DNA of 64,000 bases from Platerodrilus igneus (GCA_036346225.1 JARFIW010001254.1:1895001-1959000), one strand, 5' to 3'; positions 1 through 12,472 are shown, counted from the stretch's first letter. Numbers and translations are program-made. The notes: generated by a model from the letters alone, not told the origin.

Positions 1-822
1 TTGTATAATTATCACACCAATAAAACCAAATAGTGTATGCAAAAAACAAAACTGTTAAGATAGAGCTGTTTTGAGGGGTTAAATTTGACGCTTACATTAT
101 ATTTAGCAAGCACTTAGTGTGTGACACCCACACAATAAATATCAAGTTTTAAATAAATGTTTTAACTTCCTATTTATATTAATAAGATTTCTAGAATTAA
201 GGTTTTCTATTTAAAAAATGGTATCATATTCAAATACATCTGAAATATAAACCACTTCTTGATGATAAGCAAGGCTATGATAATGATTTAGCATCAAATA
301 ATTACTCTTATTTCTTACACTGTTATTTATAGAACATAAGGATGCATACATTGTTTTAATTTAGCGGCGCATCGGATACAAAGTACAGCAATATAATAAA
401 TAGTATTAAACGTACGCAACACATTGCGAGTGATTTACGTTCGAAGTCGCCAGCCTGTAAAAACCAAATGATTAAATGTAAAATGTCCAATTACTCATAT
501 CTCACTCTGTCTTAAGGTATTATTTCTAAGTTTCATCTTTGTTACTTTAAATAGTTAGCAACAACGTTGCAGGGAGCAAAAGTGATAGTAGTCTTAATGT
601 AAAATGAAAGCAGGATATAAGTCGGACACAACAATAAATGGCTTTGAAAGAGTTCTAGAATGATAGAAAAATATAAAATAGTGTATATCAATATATTTCG
701 CTATTTAAAAAAATTCTTTTGTGCAACAATATATTCTATATATGTAATTAACTATTTCTACTATTTCTAGGGGACGCTAAAATGTATCAATTTTGTAAGA
801 ATGCAGAATTGTTAGCAGGATG

Positions 823-839
823 TACACACACGCGCGCGT

Positions 840-887
<48 letters not shown>
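823..887. repeat. Compound (CA)n-(TA)n microsatellite
   Basis: A short CG-rich alternating run leads into about 15 CA units and then 8 TA units. It ends in TATTGCTGTG, a flank shared with the TA repeat at 2793-2833. Downstream (about 912) an AAGGTCATA motif resembles the sequence after the TA run at 1466-1517, which suggests a common mobile origin. Confidence 0.9.
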
Positions 888-1465
888 TGCTGTGATTAAA
901 AGTTTATTTAAGGTCATATAAGTCACAAAGGAGGAATACCTCAAGTAAAATTCATAAAAACTACAAAAACCAAACATTACTTTAGCTTATGTTTGTTGTT
1001 GTGTAGATAAAGCTTTTGGAGAATTGAACAAAAATAACTGATGTAACATAAGTGATGTTTTCGTTCATGTATCTATTTAAAACTCATCTTTGAAAATTCG
1101 TTACTTATCAAAGCACTTATTGTTCCTTCTTTCTTAAAAGGTAATTGCATGTAGATTTACTAGGTTTTATCTTATCTTCTGAGTATCTATTTTATAACTC
1201 ACTGAACGCTTGACGTATTTTAATTACATGTATGATTATTTCTCTGCTGAATACGCGTTCTATTATTGGAAGATCTGCTTACTGGCGTTGATTAAAGTTA
1301 ATTACGGTCAATATACAGGGTGTTAAATGCTTGCTATTTACATAATGTGCGAATTATCTATTTTCCTGCTAAATAAATGCAGTTTTCTGATTCATATTGC
1401 TATTTACAGTTACTACGGGAACCTTTACTACTCAATACACCCCTATACAATCCCTTATCACAGCA

Positions 1466-1517
1466 ATATATATATATATATATATAAATATATAAATATA
1501 TATATATATATATATAT
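1466..1517. repeat. (TA)n microsatellite
   Basis: Nearly pure TA run broken by two AAATA interruptions. It is preceded by CACAGCAA, as at 2793, and followed by sequence containing AAGGTCATAACAAGG that resembles the right flank of the repeat at 823-887. Confidence 0.85.
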
Positions 1518-1648
1518 CGTTATGATTCAAGGTCATAACAAGGACACATTAAAGCGTACGACAAAGATTCTACATGCGACAGAGGAAAAATTATTTTTAG
1601 CCATTTGTTTGCATATTAGACATTAGAATCATATTTTTGAAAAGCACA

Positions 1649-1651
<3 letters not shown>

Positions 1652-1694
<43 letters not shown>

Positions 1695-1700
1695 TATAAA
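1652..1700. repeat. (TA)n microsatellite
   Basis: Alternating TA run with one phase slip near 1686. The flanks lack the CAGCAA / TTGCTG motif seen at the neighbouring TA repeats. Confidence 0.85.
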
Positions 1701-2790
1701 GAAATTTCATTCATATTTAATAACTGAAGGATCCTACTTTAAATAGAATTATGTTTTATATATAAAGAAATATTCTAAAGGGTTTCCATTTATATTTAAC
1801 GTTAAGTTCAATGAGATTTATAATTGTTAAGAAGTTCAAAATCTCAAGTCAAATCGTATATCGTATAGTTAAATGTGCAAGAAGCATATATTCACATAAA
1901 ATGTATTGGAACGACGAGTACAATCGCGAAATTGCTGGAAAATGCCAGAACAAACGATGTAAGAGGGGAGACTTTGTATTTAAAACGATGGCCGTAGCAG
2001 TAGGAGGCCAGTCGGTCAGTGCCTGTTAAAATGCCGTCACGAGCTTGCTATTGATATAGTTATGTATTTGTTACATAATTAATTTCAAACGTACAATATT
2101 TTGCAGCAAGTTGTTATGGAAAGTTATTATTTTAAAACACGAGAGCTGTCATTTAATAATTATTAAAACGATTGAAAGACTAGAGTTTGATTTGAAGATT
2201 AATTTTACATGAGGTTGTGCGGCTTAAAGGATTTCAAGAGTATGAAACATTGATATTGATTTATAAGAATTGAGTAATTGTTATCCATGAAAAGTGAACT
2301 CTGGCAATTCGAAAGCGAACAATAAAAATACACTTGGCTGTAAAGTAATATATGTGAGTTATTTTGTTTCAATTGAGTCATTTCATAAAAGTTATGTATT
2401 ACGTTAAGATTTTAATTTTCATTTTCATTTGTGTACAAGTCAAAAATTTATTTTGAGGAGTGCAAATTCGCGTAAAAAACTGTGATCATATAATATAAAA
2501 AACAGACTGAATATTCAGCCGTTTAATACAGTTTTAAGAGAAAGGATATTAAATTAGATGATCTTCTGAAAATAATTGTTGTGAATAGTAATTGTTACGA
2601 AAATAATCAAAAACGATTTATTGATAAATAATTCTTATGTATTTAAAATTCGTTTACTAGAGTACCAGTGTAGAGAATAACTGTGAATTCTTATTTAAAA
2701 TATTGTTTGTGTGAAGGACAATTGCGAACTCATTATACTTGTATTTGTTTCATTACTAGGATTTCCATTATAAAAGAGGAACAAGCACAG

Positions 2791-2792
<2 letters not shown>

Positions 2793-2833
<41 letters not shown>
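2793..2833. repeat. (TA)n microsatellite in a CAGCAA/TTGCTG palindrome
   Basis: About 20 TA units bounded on the left by CACAGCAA and on the right by TTGCTGT, so the whole unit is a perfect inverted repeat. The same half-flanks occur at 823-887, 1466-1517 and, with one change, 26941-27001. Confidence 0.9.
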
Positions 2834-2834
<1 letters not shown>

Positions 2835-4939
2835 CTGTAACAACCTCTGTGAATAGGAGCATCACTAATTAATTTTGTGACTTAGGTACAGCAATCTGTA
2901 ATAATGAGAATGCAATAGGAAAATATGAAATTATTGTTCTATCTTCTGTTCGTTTATTTGCCTGGTTAGCTCAATGGAAATTATCCTGTGGAATTTACAA
3001 TATGAAATGACACACAGCAATCTCAAGAAACATCTATACATTCAAAAACATTTTTTCTTTTATACAATAGAATACGGAACAGTTTACAACTTAAGTTCAT
3101 GCACAAAATTATTCCTATATTATTACGAAAACAATCTTTACCTAATACTTATTTAACAGGTACAAAATCCACTTTAATTTATAAATGAATAACTTTCCTA
3201 TCTTTTACTGCCCCGCTCGTGAGTATAATTGGCCAATGATGCTCCACAGATTGATTATTAAAGGTCAAAATGCTTCAAACTTCAACCTCAAAATTTGCTG
3301 GTATTTATCCGCTTCACAATTAATAAAATTGGGAACTTATTCTAACTTAAATTACAAAATATTCAAATATTCTTATCAATTAACAAACAAAGAGCCAGAA
3401 TTTTATACTTCCTATGTCAAATAGCACTTATCCAACTCGTAATTAAAGATATCAAATACTTCCTGACTCCATCTTAAATTACCATCAGTTTGCAAAGTGC
3501 ATCTTCTATTTTTCAACCAATTAACTTCAGAATAGCTTTTGTATCGAAGAAGGTTCAGTTTTCTTAGTATTTTACAAACAATTACGTTTCATCAAATAAT
3601 TGCGTTTAAGAACTTCTATATTTGAAACTACACACACGTATAAGTTTCATCTTCTAAACTAATTTAAAGCATGCAACCCTACTTTAAATCCTACTTGACG
3701 AATGTCGAATCCAATCTCGAATGTCGAATATTACATATTGTTTGGTTAAGGAAAGAATGACCTCCATTCTTATTCAGATTCGGTTTATATACAAAAATTA
3801 TCTCTATAGCATTTTCCAGGTCCTTCCGAACCCATATCAATAATTATTCACCGCTGATTTACACCGATTTCGCGTTTTAACGATCTAATTAGTGTCAAAC
3901 TACCGCGGTCGATATAATTTATGAATTCGTAAAGCGTCGTCGATTCTCTTCTAACGCACGGAGTTGATGTTCGCTGTCTCCTTCTCTCTTATTGTTTAAT
4001 AATCGCGCATTTCTTTGTATTGGAGCATTTATTCATTTACGGGGAATAGTTAACTTTTAAAAACGTTTAAAAATATTTCTTAGTAACTGACGTACTTCTT
4101 AATTAACAACAAAGATTCCAAAATTAAAATGTTTTGTTTGAAACTCTTAAAATAAAGTTAAATATTATTTCTACACGTAATTAATAAAGGCTTATTGGGT
4201 AATTTCCTGTGAAATCAACCAGTAAATTATTAATTTTATAGGTGAAGGTTTCATATTTCTGTGATTTTTGATGTCACTCGTACATAACATAAGAACAAAA
4301 ACTGCAAAATTTTAATTTTTTTTTTACCGTTGGTTTAAGAGTTACGAATTTTTGAAGATTTGTGATTTTTTGCCTTGCGACAAGACCTTTAATCGGCTGT
4401 AGCTTCAAAACTATTTGACCTAGAGAGCTGAAATTTGTGGCATTTTATTCAGTTTTTAATGGCGTTTCATAAATTATATGATATGGCAGATTGAATCAAA
4501 TGATTTAAAAAAAAAACTTACGAATCAACTTTTTTTGAAAACTCAAAATCGGAATTTTTAACTTTTTGAAAAAAATGTATGGTTTAAAGAGTACTCTAGG
4601 CTACAAGTGTACCAAATTTCATGATATTATATTTAAATTGATTTTTTTGTCATGATGTACACGTGAAAATTGCATATATCGTACCTACATGATTGGTGCT
4701 CATAATCTACTGCTTGCAAGTGGAACTTAATATGGCATATTTTACGTTATCTTATTTCGCTAATATACAGAAAAAAAATATCATTATGCATAAGTACCTA
4801 TCTGCAGTTTTGTAAGAAATAGGTACTACATAACAACATAATTTTTACAAGCATCATATTAACAAAAGATCCAACCCAATGACACTCGGAGTTATAATAC
4901 TAACTTAGCTACACAACCACTTCCATAGTTCAAAATAAT

Positions 4940-7290
4940 TTATTTTTCTTCTTAGCAAGAATTTGCGTGGCTTTTTTCATTTCATCCTGCTGCACGTACT
5001 ATGTTCTTCCATTAGCTGTAGTTGGATTTACTTTGTAAAGGATGAAATGTTTTGGCACAGTCAAAATGTCCGCCCTTCTTGGATAAGTAAAGGAAGGGGA
5101 GGGGCCACTTGGATGCACAAAGGAAACCCTTGTTCCTTCTTCACTTATATTTTTTGACAGCACACAAACTAACCACAACTCTTGTTCATATGCGCAGGAA
5201 ACAAACCCAATTATTTCTTCAAAAGGCACATCTTCAAACCCGGGGGTGATTTGAACTTTATGTACTTGTGATTAATCAGAATATGAGTACATTTTAGTTT
5301 GTACCTTATCGTTTGATATAGGAATGTATGCATGGAACTTTTGCGTTCTAGCAACTACTGTTGACTCTTTAAAATGCTCTTTTAGTAATTTTTCTTCCTC
5401 GATATACTCATCATTAGCTGCATTAAAAAAGTAGCATAGAGAATGTTCTTATTTCCTTATTAGAAAAGCTGTAATAGTGACAAAATTTGGTTTTCCAATG
5501 GGTTTTGGAGGCTTGCTCTAGCAGCAAGCCGCTTTACAGTGCCTACAACTCCATCACACACTCCTTTACCATGGGAGGTTGCATAAAAATGTCATTCGAC
5601 CTCAACCCCAAAATCTTCAACGTGATGACATAGGTTGGAAAATTTTTAACAGTTCTTGTATTGAACTGCTAACCCATCAGAAAAATAATATTTTTTTTAA
5701 TGTTTGGCAGAAAACTATTCAAAAACACCATAAGTTTTTTTGACAAACATGAACTAAGACCGTGTTGTGGCTTAAACAGTCTGAAATAAATATAAAACTC
5801 TTGTATGTTAGGACGTTTGTTTCAGTTTCCCCATTCTTTTTATATTAAACAACAAAAGGATGCACAGTTGCCATCAAGTTGTTCCAGTGGAACCCCTGTC
5901 CTTCGTCTTGCAGAACAAATGAGTAGTTTTCTGCAAAATCGCACGTTACTACTGCTTCGTGTTCATTGATAAGTATCTTCTTTTCAAAAAAAAAATGCCG
6001 ATTGCTGTTTGGCTATGAAATTATGCCTATTGAGTTGAATTATTTGATCAGACAGTTCTTGAATATACTCTTCAATTGGTTTGTTATTGTTCCAAAGGTA
6101 CAGCGGTTGACAGTGATACATTGCTTGTATGTAATATTATCGATCATCTGTTCCTCAAGGTATTCCAGCAGTTCTTCCTTAAACTTACTTATTTTTGAGC
6201 AGTAATAACATTCATTCAAAAAGCATAGTTGAGAAGGAGGGTTACACATAATTTTTGAAATACATTCCTTGTAAGTCTTGAGAGCATTGTCCGAATCAGG
6301 TAATGTAATTTTATTTAAATTACCTCCAACAAGAAGCAATTTAACATTCTGGTATGTTGTACAGACACATACTGAATATGTGCCACCAGCACCAGCGAGA
6401 GAACAATTTTTTGGCCTTAACTCTGCAAATTTTGAAAAGCCAATTTTAACATCAGGATGTTTAGATTTAAAATGGCTATATATTTCTCGCAGGATTCCTA
6501 AGATTAATCCTTTTTTGAGCATGCAAAGGTTTACCACTACTAACATCTCTACCGAGTGAAACATAATCCTTCAATCCAAGCATCTGCCTACTAACATCAT
6601 TGCTGCAGTAAAATTCATTTAGTAGTGTAGTTGTTTACTTGAGTAGGGTTTTACCTGCTTTGGATCTGGAGTGGACAAAATACCTTTCTTTATTTTTAGT
6701 TTTCTCACTTTTCTTGCGAAGTAGTTTCTAACACCAACAAACTCTTTTTCAATTTTAGCAATGGACCAACTTTGTGGTACAGCAGTCAAAATTTGAAAAT
6801 TTTCACTCTTACTAGCAGTTTTAAAATTTTCATTAAGTTGATTGATTATTTCTATTTCTGAACCGCCACACATGCATTCCTCATTATTTTCACTCTCTTC
6901 TATTTGAAAGAAAGAATCATTGATGTTGCATTTTATTTTCGTAACTTTTTCCTTGCAATATATTTTGCTACTCTTACACTTGCTCCTTAGAATAGGAGAC
7001 TCCCCTATGGATGTTAATGAAGCATTTAAATAATCTAATCCTGTATCTACATCCAAATATTGGTCATCCTCACTACAACCTGGCACTACAAATTGGTCAT
7101 CTACTACTTTTGATTTATTAGTAACATTAGCATCATCCAATTCTAATGATTTTGCTTAGTTAGTTGAAATTGGCAAGAAGTACATATTTTCATGCCTTCC
7201 AATAATCCATAATCTAAAGTTGTCATCCATATAATGTCAAATTTCTAAGATCTTTGGAAATCCAATGACTCTCTTTTTTTCTATGATCAT
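4940..7290 (-). pseudogene. Decayed gene of an uncharacterised transposase-like repeat family
   Basis: A multi-part protein relic read on the minus strand. The N-terminal part (about 7290-6653) has Cys pairs such as CTSC and is rich in acidic and lysine residues. It ends at a CAG/GTAAAA donor, followed by a ~50-base intron with a TACTGCAG acceptor near 6603. The central part (6602-6040) contains DVKIGFSKFAELRP and YSVCVC. Further on, in shifting frames, come DFAENYSFVLQD (about 5880-5940), ISDCLSHNTV, a YFSDG...QYKN segment (about 5650-5690) and SHGKGVCDG...KRLAARASLQ (about 5505-5575). The C-terminal block (5229-4999) has VHPSGPSPSFTYP and NGRT. From memory, this block order belongs to a large, unnamed family repeated in insect and cnidarian genomes. 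The spaced Asp residues (SDC, SDG) suggest a DDE-type transposase, but that is inference. Several stops and frameshifts make this copy dead. Confidence 0.7.
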
Positions 7291-7399
7291 CTTCATCCTG
7301 GCTTTAAACTACTACAGTATGCGAATAGTGAGTCCGAGATTTTAAATTACCAGTTATTAAAAGCACAAGTTGGTGCAATATTAAAATCGATGTGAATTG

Positions 7400-8367
7400 T
7401 ATAAAATTGATTTTGTAACATGAAGCAGGATGAACAGTAAGTAGCGACTTCTATATAGTTTGGTTGATAGTGCTTGTTGGACACTGACCGGAAGAAGTGG
7501 ATATTTATGGACCAATAGCGGCAGTACATAGGGTTTGGAGGTACCGTAATTTGGATGCCAAGCGATTTGCAGGAGTAATTGCTGTTCCTGATGGCATGCA
7601 GCAACGTGGAGTGATTCTGGTACGAGCAGTCGGTAACGGAGTGCATCTTCAGATGTGGCTTCATGATAGAGATCTGCGTGAGAAACATTCCAGGTGAATG
7701 AATTTTTTTTGAAAAACTGTTGTTTGTAGTGCTTATTCGATGTTTAAACTATTAGTGTTATTTTGGGTGTATTTTGATGAATTTATGGACATAAAATTAA
7801 ACTATTTACCTTTGATAGGGAAGTAGTTAAAATATGGTTATGTAAATAGGTGTATATAAAATAATTGTGTATATTTTTGCATATGTACAAGGTAAACGGG
7901 TATCTTTTTCTTTGGAAATTTTCAGTGCTGAAATTTTGCACTCATGTACAGAGAGGTTTATAGTATGAGCTCATATTAGACCGGGGAATGTAATAAGGTT
8001 CAGGGATAGGCCCATCTACTTTAAAATAAGCATAAATAAATATAGACATATCAGGAAATCATTGTAGTATTAAGATGACGATATTTAATATTGGGGAGGA
8101 TCATTAAATCTTTGATGTATGGATTAAGTATGTAAAAACAAAGCTTTTTGTGGTTTTAATTTATTTTGTCACAATAAAATAGGATGAACTTTTGTTAGTC
8201 AGATTATATTTCATTGAATAGAAGGGTAGTAATTTATTTCAAAGCAGATGAGTAGCCGTGGCGAGTATCGCTGAAAAAGCAGTGCAAAGAGCTTGCAGTG
8301 TGGCGTTATTTATAGAAAGCATCTTCAGAGGGTATAAAACTAGAACATATCGTGACAAATAAATTCG
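7400..8367 (+). repeat. LTR-like segment, third relative of the 53.8 kb LTR
   Basis: Shares an ordered set of short boxes with 25700-26860 and 53830-55322: CCAGGT(A/G)A at 7690, an (A)GGTAAACGGGT-like box near 7890, GAGCTCA at 7967, CCATCTACTTTAAAA at 8012, TAGCCGTGG at about 8256 and ACTAGAACATAT at about 8339. Spacings are similar in the three copies: 256-292 bases from the first box to GAGCTCA, and about 290-320 from there to the TAGCC box. The copies are strongly diverged between boxes. Because the 53.8 kb copy is followed by a primer-binding site and gag, I read all three as LTR or LTR-leader fragments. The small open frame at 7497-7697 is not conserved in the other copies. Confidence 0.4.
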
Positions 8368-9215
8368 AGAATGATTATTACATCGTCGCTCGCGCATTGT
8401 GAATTTGTTTGGTAACGTGGTGTTAGTAATTTAATGGACGATCATGAGTAGCAGCAAATCAAATGTCTATACTCCACAGCAGCATAAAAGAATTGCGAAA
8501 ATAGAAAACTGTACCTTGAGCTAGTTGGCTTCGTATCATGTTGTGGATGGGAAAATGCGACTGCATGTCCTTATTGGCTGCATGCTGGAACCACCAACTT
8601 CACTTATACTAAGAAAGCATTTTTAGTAACGCGACTTTACAACATCTTCGGTAAGAGGATGTTGTATTCAATCCTTAATGGTCTCTTTCAAAGCACGTCT
8701 CTATTTTATAAGGACAGAATCATGTATAGGGGTAGGGTATTTGGCTTTCAAAGATATCGCTAAAGAATCAAGTTTGCAGAATTCCCAGACAACAGATGCC
8801 GAAATACAAACTGTAACAGCTTGCCAACAAGCAGATAACGCAATTATCAAAAGATTTTTAGACAAAGGAGAACAATTTTGTTACTTTGCAACATCTAAAC
8901 AGCTGCAGAATACCAGATAAAAAGTTCATTGTAAGGAGATGTAGGCAGGTAGTAAGTGGTCTTATCTTTTAGAAGAAAGCTGTGCATTTAAATGCACCTT
9001 TAATTAAAATGTAATCACTGCAGGTGCTGGGAAATATTGCAACTACTTTGTAACGTAAAGTTTCCTAAGCAGCTATTTGATTTTACAAGGCAAACTTTTA
9101 CATTCTATTAAATAACAATAATTTCAAATGGTAGGAAATCGAACTTGTTGAGCAATTTTTTGACGTTTTAAAAATGAATGCAGAAAAAATTACTTGCAGG
9201 GTTTTGAACGTAACA
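8368..9215 (-). repeat. 3' LTR, truncated
   Basis: On the minus strand this starts TGTTACG directly after the polypurine tract and matches 14366-15235 with scattered substitutions and small indels. It stops at 8368, whereas the 5' LTR continues for another ~1.7 kb. The 80-codon open frame on the opposite strand (8678-8920) recurs at 14680-14922, but its conservation is explained by LTR identity and it resembles no known protein. Confidence 0.65.
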
Positions 9216-9228
9216 AATTCCCCCCTAG
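9216..9228 (-). promoter_or_regulatory. Polypurine tract
   Basis: The minus strand reads TAGGGGGGAATT immediately before the TGTTACG start of the 3' LTR. This is the expected site and composition of the primer for plus-strand DNA synthesis. Confidence 0.65.
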
Positions 9229-10805
9229 CAAAATTAAAAGGTCGGGGTAGGAAGCAGAAGCAACCGAGCAGGTAGTATATCAATAAAACAAATCAAAAGA
9301 AAATTCGTTACAAGAAAAACTTAAATACCGATAAAAGAATTTTTATCCGGCTTGAAGGACCAGTACATACTAATAGGATAAATAAATTAAAAAAATCTTA
9401 CTACAAGAAAAACAAAAAAAATAAGAAAAATCTTACAAAACTACAAGAAAAACTCAAGACTAACACAAAAGTTTTTATCGGGCTTGAAGACCAGTACACT
9501 GGACCAAGTCAAGAAGTGTATAGGATATAGGAAAAGGAAAGGTATAGGGTAGCAATCATCGAGGACAAAGATGGAATGGCCTAACACTGCAAAAAGTCGA
9601 AGAACTGATATCTCTAATAAAGAAATAGTAACGTTTTCCACCTCAAGAAAAAGTAATAGGTTTCTCGCGAAAAACCCAAAGCAAGAAAAGGAGTAAGGAC
9701 GAAAACCTACAGTATAAGCCAATACGAGACAATAAATGTCAAGCCTAAAAGTATGCAAGGGAACAATGAGAATGCTGGATAGAAAAGTTGAGATACTTCA
9801 AGATGTGGTAACAAAGAATCGTATTAAACGAACAACCGAAGAAAAGAATAGCTAACTAGGCCTAAAGGTCGACTAAGTCGTAATTTCCGAAGAAAAGAAA
9901 AAGATCTAGAAATCATCTACCACAGGAAGCAGATCGAAAAAATTTAACTAAGTTCGTAAGAGAACTAGCAGTAAGAAAAACAGCAGAAGAAACGGGAAAG
10001 GAATGTGTATCAAAAGGAATGGAGAAGTAAAACTAAAAATAAAAACTAACCTAAAAATAAAACTAGAAGTAAGTAGTACCAAAACTAAAGAAAGACGCAA
10101 CCTAAAATATGTATGTGTGTGAGGGTGAGTATGTGTGTGTGTATGTATATGAGTGTGTGTATGTGTGTGTGTGCATGAAGTGTGTGTATGTGTGAGTGTG
10201 TGTGTGTATGTGTTAGACCGGTGTAGTCGCCTCTTACGACAGGCAGGTCGTACCGTGGATATATTCTAATCCCGTACCAACACGGGGTTGGATAAATACG
10301 AGGAACAACAAGAAAAGAAGAGAAATAAAAGCAATCGGAACAATAAAATCATTAGAAAACTAGAAATCGTAAAGTCCAAAAATCAAGTTAAACTAAAGGC
10401 AGAGTCAGTATAGAAATTGGGGGTGTAGAGGACTAGTGATGGGGCTTAAAACGTTTGCGTCGCCAGAAGAAAAACGAAACAAGATCAAGGACATTGAGGT
10501 TTTGCCGACCTACATCTTCAAATTCAGAATCAACATAGAACATTTTTTTCCTCTTATTTCTTTTGTTAACCGTTTTTGTTGGATGACATACCAAAGCAAG
10601 AAGTTGTATTGGTTGGGCGGTTTTTCGTAAAACAGAATTAACAGGGGGTGTAGTAGTTGTAGCACGAGGTTGAGTAAGTGGTAGCTAGGGTAGAGGTAGT
10701 AGTGGTTTAGGAAACTCACTAGGCGTCATGGAAGGAACCATTTTGTTTTTGTGTCGGTTACAAAAGAGTCAATGATACAAAAAGTAACAGCATTGGCTAT
10801 AAAAG
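9229..10805 (-). other. Noncoding 3' region of the pol-less LTR element
   Basis: Lies between the end of gag and the purine tract, where pol would be expected, but no pol motif is seen in any frame. The part from about 9840 to 9216 aligns with 30705-31341 (GTTCGTTTAATACGATTC at one end, AATTTTGCT before the purine tract at the other), so it is a conserved piece of the element rather than random filler. The minus-strand open frame at 9441-9758 falls in this aligned part but is not preserved in frame in the second copy. A GT microsatellite is followed by a CTCTTACGACAGGCAGG motif and the ACCAACACGGGG tail at 10222-10287, a combination I recall from other insect repeats. Confidence 0.5.
10110..10213. 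repeat. Imperfect (GT)n/(TATG)n microsatellite
   Basis: About 100 bases of GTGTGT and GTATGT units. It sits inside the noncoding part of the pol-less LTR element, next to the CTCTTACGACAGGCAGG motif. Confidence 0.85.
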
Positions 10806-12472
10806 TGTCAACCATAGGAAAAAGGAGTAGAATCTAGTACGACTTCGTTAACATTAGATAACAGGTCAGAATCAGGCAGAATTTCATCAATCTTAGATAA
10901 AGGAACAGAATCAAGTAGAATTTCATCAACATTTGATAAAGGCACAGAATTAAGTAGAATTTCATCAACGTCAGATAAAGGAATTGAGGCAGGCAGAACT
11001 TCAGCCACAATAGGAACTTCTTTTTCGACAACAGCAGATAAAGAAACAAGATCAGGTAAAACCTTGACAACAACAGTAACCGGCATCATAGATACGGGTT
11101 TCCTAATTTCCACAGGACCTTCTCTGTCAGTATTGGAAGTTATCGTCACTTCAGCTACATCTGTTATTGCAGGTACGACAGGAATTTCTTTGGTAGAATC
11201 GTTTAAGAAAGCAGGAACAAACTCTTGAGTTGCTACCTGTAAATCACTATATTGAAGTATGGACTCAATTCGTGATGGAGGTACAGAAGAGAAAGTAGAA
11301 CAAGAAACAGAAGAAATTTGGTTGGCATTAGTAGTAGGATGACAGTTCGGACAAATGCGTCAAGTAACTCTCTTATGTCCACAACCATAGCAATGTAGTA
11401 CTTGAGGACGAGTGCAACGTGTCGACACATGACCAGGTTGATCGCAATTAAAGCATGTGACCTGACGAGTAGAAGTAAGCATAGGAATAGGAACAGCAGA
11501 AATTACATAAGAAGTATTTGTTCTACTCGTAGGCGTAGGAGGAATCTTAACCGTTCGATCATGTGAAGTAAGAGTATTTTTGTCAATCGTAGCGGACTTG
11601 TAGGCAAAATTTTGTTCTATGTATGTGTGTTTGATTTCGTCTAAAAGTATTTCGTCATAGTTAGCAGGTTGAAATTCTTCGCGTAGCAACTGAACAACAT
11701 CGGACCACTTGGTTATCAAATTTTAATAAGCCATATATAGGATTAGGGCCTTATCGGATAGTAAATCGCACGCAGAAGCACATAACTGAGAAGGAGAAAC
11801 ATTGTGCGCTAAACATAATTTGTCAAGGCATAACAAGAATGCGTCCAAAAACATCTGGTCATCGCCGGAAAATTTCAAATTCCAGTCACACACTAGCTGA
11901 TCATAACTTGGAATAGAGTTAGAAATAGGAGTAAGTATTGCTATAGGTAACACGTTCGAAGGTTCTGTACCAGGAGGGTGTTTCTCTACAGCGGTCAAAA
12001 GGATAGAAGGAGCAGTACAAGCAATTGGTACGGACAAACTTGTAGAATTATTGAACTGCTCATGTAATTTGTCACAATTATTGCGTAACTCAATAATAGT
12101 TACCATCAACTGTCGTTGTTTGTACTCTTCCGCGTCAGAAGCAACATTCATCTGGTTAATTCTACCTTCCAGATGTATAGCGAGTGAAATAATACGTTTA
12201 CCGTCAGCTGTAGAAAAATTTCCATCAAAAGTTTTGCATTTAGCGGTCAACTTAGCTAAATCTTCAGTCATTGCGTCGTAATCTATTTGAAAATCGAATT
12301 CAGATATAATTGAGTCTGTACTTTCGAAAGATTCTGATTTTAAAATTTTCCTTACAGTTTTTCTAAGTTCGTTTACAGACAACTCAGCATCGAACCCACG
12401 GGAACTAACCTCATATTTGAGTTCGGGCTCGTGTAAGCGATCAACGTTTAATTTCCAAAAAGTACTAGCCAT
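10806..12472 (-). pseudogene. Gypsy-type gag polyprotein, two in-frame stops
   Basis: One continuous frame of about 555 codons from ATG at 12472 to a stop near 10808, interrupted by two stop codons (about 11723 and 11360). Residues ~205-290 form the retrotransposon gag domain: WNLKFSGDDQMFLDAF, ...CASACDLLSDKAL and, after the first stop, WSDVVQLLREEFQPANYDE. Next come two CCHC-type knuckles: CFNCDQPGHVSTRC, then CYGCGH...CPNC, which contains the second stop. The C-terminal ~110 residues hold four copies of a 13-residue repeat around SVPLSNVDEILLD. The protein would package element RNA in a cytoplasmic particle. The first stop falls near where the family has a conserved Trp. No protease follows in this or another frame. 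Confidence 0.8.

Larger units (their letters stand above)
1..4930. other. AT-rich sequence without a recognisable gene
   Basis: No reading frame here shows a protein domain I recognise, and the short open frames fall in low-complexity or AT-rich sequence. The stretch contains several TA or CA microsatellites, listed separately. At about 4300-4700, next to the pseudogene that follows, lies AT-rich sequence with long A and T runs that could be the 3' noncoding part of that mobile element. I see nothing else to annotate. Confidence 0.6.

Noticed and set aside
7497..7697. 66-codon open frame on the plus strand
   Set aside because: Lies in an LTR-like segment, is not kept in the related segments at 26.1 and 54.4 kb, and has no known domain.
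8678..8920. 80-codon open frame duplicated at 14680-14922 as a conserved small gene
   Set aside because: The two frames lie in the two LTRs of one element, so their similarity is explained by LTR identity rather than by selection on a protein.
9441..9758. Hydrophobic 105-codon frame as an envelope-like protein
   Set aside because: The aligned region in the second copy (30810-31010) does not keep the frame. Hydrophobicity comes from T-rich composition.
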